Shown: in pieces, positions 53,295 through 56,422 of the stretch
Position numbering within the stretch: position 1 is the stretch's first letter
Layout: each line of letters begins with the position of its first letter
DNA from: an uncultured Pelagibacteraceae bacterium
GTDB lineage: Bacteria; Pseudomonadota; Alphaproteobacteria; Pelagibacterales; Pelagibacteraceae
Length of the DNA stretch: 56,422 nucleotides
Assembly (NCBI GenBank): GCA_902553555.1
Contig: CACDLE010000001.1
Span: forward strand, 160,965-217,386
Direction of reading: 5' to 3'
Notes under the pieces: generated by a model
The model's input: the letters and a program-made list of their open reading frames with translations, nothing else
Databases searched by the model: none
What the model was told of the DNA's origin: nothing
Translations under genes and position numbers: made by a program

Positions 53295-54268
53295 TATGGA
53301 ATTAAAATTGCTGGTCCGACTAATTTTCTTGCTTCTAAGTCAGCATGCGCCTGCTTAGCTTCAGCTAATTTATATTTTTTTGATATTCTAATTTTTATTT
53401 TTCCATATTTTACTTTTTCAAAAACTGAATCTGCCCCATCTTGAAGTTCTTTTCTATTTGTAAAATATTGTGCTATTGAGGGTCTAGTCAAATAAAGTCC
53501 TTTTGGCTGTATATCTTTTGGAACATTTATAGGATCTAATGGTCCAGACGCATTACCAAAACTTATCATCATGCCCCTAGTTCTTAGACAAGCTAAAGAC
53601 CCGTAAAATGTTTTCTTACCAACTCCATCAAAAACCGCTGGCACACCTTTGTTATTTGTAATTTTTAAAACTTCCTTTGCAAAATCACTTTTAGTGTAAT
53701 TTATAACGTGTGAATATCCATTTTCTTCAGCAACTTTAATTTTATTATCTGATCCTACTGTTCCAATAACTTTTGCTCCAATGCTGTTAGCCCATTGGGC
53801 GAAGATTTGTCCTACACCGCCAGCTGCCGCATGAAACAAAACTGTCTCGCCAGCTTTCAGTTGGTAAGTTTTAGTTAATAAGTAATTTGTAGTTAAACCT
53901 TTTGTTATTAAGGTTGCTGCTATCTCATGAGAGATACCATCTGGAACTTTTATTGCAATATTTGATGGTATAATTCTTTGACTGGAATACGCTCCAAGTG
54001 GAACAGACGCGTATGCTATGTTATCTCCTTTATTAAATTCCGTTACACTTGAACCAACTTCATCAATTTTTCCAGCCGCTTCTAAACCAATACCACTTGG
54101 TAATTTAATAGGATACAAGCCTGATCTATGATAAGTATCAATATAATTTAATCCGATAGCATAGTTTGTAACCTTAATTTCGTTTGGCCCAGGCGACCCA
54201 ATATCTATTTCTTGAAGTTCCAAGACTTCAGGACTTCCATTTTTTTTAATAATTATTGATTTTGGCAT
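53294..54268 (-). CDS. qor: NADPH:quinone oxidoreductase (zinc-independent MDR family)
   Basis: A protein of 324 residues. GroES-like N-terminal domain with NYAIGLNYIDTYHRSGLYP near 35-53 and GLEAAGKIDEVG near 62; Rossmann domain with AAAGGVGQIFAQWANSIGAK near 147-166. The zinc-binding residues of alcohol dehydrogenases are absent, as in Qor. It reduces quinones with NADPH. It is read between pirin and DUF1289 genes. Confidence 0.9.
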   Translation of the reverse strand: MPKSIIIKKNGSPEVLELQEIDIGSPGPNEIKVTNYAIGLNYIDTYHRSGLYPIKLPSGIGLEAAGKIDEVGSSVTEFNKGDNIAYASVPLGAYSSQRIIPSNIAIKVPDGISHEIAATLITKGLTTNYLLTKTYQLKAGETVLFHAAAGGVGQIFAQWANSIGAKVIGTVGSDNKIKVAEENGYSHVINYTKSDFAKEVLKITNNKGVPAVFDGVGKKTFYGSLACLRTRGMMISFGNASGPLDPINVPKDIQPKGLYLTRPSIAQYFTNRKELQDGADSVFEKVKYGKIKIRISKKYKLAEAKQAHADLEARKLVGPAILIP

Positions 54269-54293
54269 TTTTTACAGGAACGTACTTTAACTT

Positions 54294-55136
54294 TTAATAT
54301 TTAGCAAACGTTCCGTTGTTATAATCTTGAATAGCTTCTAGTATCTCAGCTTTTGTATTCATTACAAATGGACCACCTCTTGCTATAGGCTCTCCAATTG
54401 GCTTACCTGCTATAAATAAAAATTCTGTTTCTTTTTTAGCTCTAATTTTAAGTTCACTTCCTCGTTCTAATAAAATTAAGCTTGAGTCTCCAGCCCTGTC
54501 ATGATTTCTCTCTCCAATTTTCAAATCTCCTTTAAGAATATAAACAAAAGAATTATGACCAAATGGCACTTCATATTTAAATTCTTTATCCTCTTTTAAT
54601 ATTACATGAAAATAAATTGGCTCGACATTGTGATTTTTTTCTGGCCCTTCAAGTTTTAAATATTTTCCAGCAATCACTTTTATAGTTTTTTCTTTATCTG
54701 AGTGAACCCCAAGCTCTTTACTTTTAATGTAAATGTATTCTGGTTTATTTTTTTTTAATTTAGCGGGCATATTAATCCAAAGTTGAAAACCCAATAATTT
54801 TCCTCCAGACATTGCTGGCATTTCTGAATGAATAATACCTCTTCCGGTTTTCATCCATTGCACATCTCCTGGAGCCATAGTTCCTTTAGCACCCGTGCTA
54901 TCTTGATGTTCGAATTCTCCGTTTAACATGTAAGTTACAGTTTCTATCCCTCTGTGTGGATGTGGAGGAAATCCAGCTATATAATCGTCTTTATTTTCTG
55001 ATCCAAATTCATCTAGCATTAAAAATGGATCAACATAATCAGCTTCAGGTGTACCAATACTTCTTTTTAATTTAACACCAGCTCCATCCGAAGCATTTAA
55101 TGCTTTTATTATTTTTCTTACTTCAATTTGAGACAT
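54294..55136 (-). CDS. Pirin family protein
   Basis: A protein of 280 residues with a double cupin. The N-terminal cupin has the metal-binding FPPHPHRGIETVTYML near 54-69 with two His, then HQDSTG and RGIIHSEMP; these four metal sites are complete. The C-terminal cupin has FVYILKGDLKIG. Pirins bind iron; some degrade flavonoids (quercetinase), and others regulate metabolic enzymes. The specific role is unknown. Confidence 0.92.
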   Translation of the reverse strand: MSQIEVRKIIKALNASDGAGVKLKRSIGTPEADYVDPFLMLDEFGSENKDDYIAGFPPHPHRGIETVTYMLNGEFEHQDSTGAKGTMAPGDVQWMKTGRGIIHSEMPAMSGGKLLGFQLWINMPAKLKKNKPEYIYIKSKELGVHSDKEKTIKVIAGKYLKLEGPEKNHNVEPIYFHVILKEDKEFKYEVPFGHNSFVYILKGDLKIGERNHDRAGDSSLILLERGSELKIRAKKETEFLFIAGKPIGEPIARGGPFVMNTKAEILEAIQDYNNGTFAKY

Positions 55137-55156
55137 TTAATATTTATAACTAAAGT

Positions 55157-55816
55157 TTATAAGATATCAAGTAGCTGCGTTAAGTTGCCAATTTCATTTT
55201 TAGGTAGATAATCAAGATTATCAAAATGTGCTTTATTTCTATTTACCCAGACAGAATTATACCCATAGTTGCCACCTCCTGATACGTCCCAGGTGTTAGA
55301 ACTTAAAAAAATTATTTCCTCTGGTCTTATTTTGTACTTTTTAATCGGAATATCATAAACTTTAGAATCGGGCTTATAAATTTTTACTTTTTCTATAGAA
55401 AAAAGATCGTCAAACAAATTATTTAAATTATTACTTTTTACAAGTTCTCGTAGAAGATCTGGTGTTCCATTAGAAAGAATTGCTAGTTTAAATTCTTTTT
55501 CTTTCAGAACTTTTAAAACTTTTTTTACTTCAGGATATGGTGATAAAATTTTATAAAGATTTAATAATTCATTTTTCAATTTATTGTCGATGTTAAAAAC
55601 TTTCATTGACTTGTCCAAACTATCCTCTGTGATTTGCCAAAAATCTTTATGTTTTTTCATTAAACTTCTTAGCCAAGTATATTCAAGTTGAGTAGTTCTC
55701 CAGAAATCTGCAAAACTTTCCCATTTATTACCTATTTTATTCTTACATTTCTCAGCTGCTGAATTGACATCGAACAGAGTACCATATGCATCAAACACAA
55801 TAGCTTTTGGCTTCAT
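55157..55816 (-). CDS. HAD-type haloacid dehalogenase (type II)
   Basis: A protein of 219 residues. Nucleophile Asp9 in VFDAYGTLFDVNSA; TWLRSLM near 47-53; SNGTPDLLR near 115-123; Lys in KIYKPDSKVYD near 143-153; and FLSSNTWDVSGGGNYGYNSVWVNR near 172, all as in (S)-2-haloacid dehalogenases. In SAR11 it may instead hydrolyse glycolate-type phosphates. It is read after the CDGSH gene and before pirin. Confidence 0.85.
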   Translation of the reverse strand: MKPKAIVFDAYGTLFDVNSAAEKCKNKIGNKWESFADFWRTTQLEYTWLRSLMKKHKDFWQITEDSLDKSMKVFNIDNKLKNELLNLYKILSPYPEVKKVLKVLKEKEFKLAILSNGTPDLLRELVKSNNLNNLFDDLFSIEKVKIYKPDSKVYDIPIKKYKIRPEEIIFLSSNTWDVSGGGNYGYNSVWVNRNKAHFDNLDYLPKNEIGNLTQLLDIL

Positions 55817-55819
55817 AAA

Positions 55820-56059
55820 TTATTTTAAGTTGTGAGATCCATCACAGAGTGGTTGATCTTTTGTTCTTTTACAAGTACAGAAAAAAACTTTTTGAGACTG
55901 CTTTGCTTTAAACAACATGGGTAAAAATTTCGTGCCTTTGTGAGATCCATCACAAAACGGTTGCTTGGAACTTTTTCCGCAGGTACACCAGAAATATGAT
56001 TTTCCTTCTACAACGTCAACTCCTATTGGAGTGTTAGCTGCTCTTTGTGGAATAGTCAT
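55820..56059 (-). CDS. Two-motif CDGSH iron-sulfur protein
   Basis: A protein of 79 residues with two CDGSH zinc-finger-like motifs, CTCGKSSKQPFCDGSH near 25-40 and CTCKRTKDQPLCDGSH near 61-76. Each C-x-C-x9-C-x2-GSH unit holds one [2Fe-2S] cluster with three Cys and one His. It is soluble and has no membrane anchor. Likely a redox or cluster-transfer protein. It is three bases from the dehalogenase, suggesting one transcript. Confidence 0.92.
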   Translation of the reverse strand: MTIPQRAANTPIGVDVVEGKSYFWCTCGKSSKQPFCDGSHKGTKFLPMLFKAKQSQKVFFCTCKRTKDQPLCDGSHNLK

Positions 56060-56109
56060 AAAATTATCCTTTAATTAATTTAATTTTATTTTTAGTATAT
56101 AAATTATTT

Positions 56110-56422
56110 ATGAATATTAGATTATATCATCCTGATAGTATAGTTGAAAACTCTACAAATTTATTATCAAAAGAGCACACCCACTATGTTACTAACGTTA
56201 TGAGACTAAAAAGAGGGTCTATTGTAAATTTTTTTAATAATGAGGGTGAGTGGGAAAGTGAAATAGTTTTCTTGGACAAAGACAGAGTAGAAGTAAAATT
56301 TTTAAAACAAGTAAAAGAATCTCTAAATAAAAATGAAAATAAAATTGAACTTGCCATCTGTTTAGTAAAAAAAAATCCCATGGAAATAATTTTGCAAAAA
56401 GCAACAGAGCTTGGTGTAAGTA
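56110..56422 (+). CDS. rsmE: 16S rRNA (uracil-1498-N3) methyltransferase RsmE (N-terminal part)
   Basis: The gene runs off the right edge; 104 residues are visible. The N-terminal domain has RLYHPDSIVENS, then HYVTNVMRLKRG near 37-48 and FNNEGEWESEIV; next IELAICLVKKNPMEIILQKA and TELGVS, the start of the SPOUT-fold catalytic domain. This is the RsmE family order. It is divergent from the CDGSH gene with 50 bases between. The open frame on the opposite strand here is a shadow. Confidence 0.93.
   Translation, partial: MNIRLYHPDSIVENSTNLLSKEHTHYVTNVMRLKRGSIVNFFNNEGEWESEIVFLDKDRVEVKFLKQVKESLNKNENKIELAICLVKKNPMEIILQKATELGVS

Overview
The window looks like a piece of a SAR11 (Candidatus Pelagibacter, Alphaproteobacteria) chromosome. 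This is inferred from very low GC, gene spacing of a few bases or 1-15 base overlaps, alphaproteobacterial markers (gcrA, membrane-anchored CycM-type cytochrome c, DUF2093, DUF3035 and DUF1289 proteins, a tRNA-His without G-1), and a glycine riboswitch in front of malate synthase, an arrangement known from SAR11. I see no prophage, insertion sequence, rRNA or CRISPR array. Strain identity cannot be decided from the sequence alone.

Layout. (1) 1-18.5 kb is a phosphorus and arsenic block. It has the end of a sulfatase-fold/GDPD-like fusion, a broken diacylglycerol kinase copy, an unusual SMR protein and a Lys-rich small protein. A divergent pair follows (diacylglycerol kinase versus plcP-agt) sharing a Pho-box-like sequence. 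Then come phoR, an unknown secreted protein, pstSCAB-phoU-phoB, and sixA/ppk/ppx for polyphosphate. The block ends with an arsenic operon (small membrane protein, arsC, aquaglyceroporin). (2) 18.5-24.3 kb: gcrA, a lone ABC-2 permease, argD-argF, cycM, kdsB, pheA. (3) 24.3-27 kb: SRP RNA, dnaX, ybaB, recR. (4) 27-30.9 kb: glcB with a tandem glycine riboswitch, accA with a hydrophobic tail, and a cold-shock gene. (5) 31.1-34.2 kb: tRNA-His, hisS, hisZ, hisG. (6) 34.2-36.2 kb: an accessory cassette of three unfamiliar genes, the last resembling a PD-(D/E)XK nuclease. (7) 36.2-38.3 kb: groES-groEL with a sigma-32-like promoter. (8) 38.4-46.9 kb: HAD, ribF, ileS, lspA, DUF3035 lipoprotein, pgi, rsmD, purD, DUF2093. 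(9) 46.9-52.6 kb: lpxL, lpxK, waaA, msbA, ubiA. (10) 52.6-56.4 kb: DUF2721, DUF1289, quinone oxidoreductase, pirin, dehalogenase, CDGSH protein and the start of rsmE.

How the genes work together. The first 18 kb reads as one programme. PhoR/PhoB sense phosphate; Pst imports it, and arsenate with it. PlcP and Agt can swap phospholipids for glycolipids, and the adjacent diacylglycerol kinase can recycle diacylglycerol. PPK, PPX and SixA handle polyphosphate and phosphohistidine. ArsC and the aquaglyceroporin can remove arsenate that enters through Pst. The same 21-base element (19 of 21 identical) lies before plcP and before pstS, and a weaker match overlaps the likely promoter of the arsenic operon. 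The candidates for something undescribed are the three-gene cassette at 34.3-36.2 kb and the sulfatase/GDPD-like fusion at the left edge. No gap between genes exceeds 300 bases.
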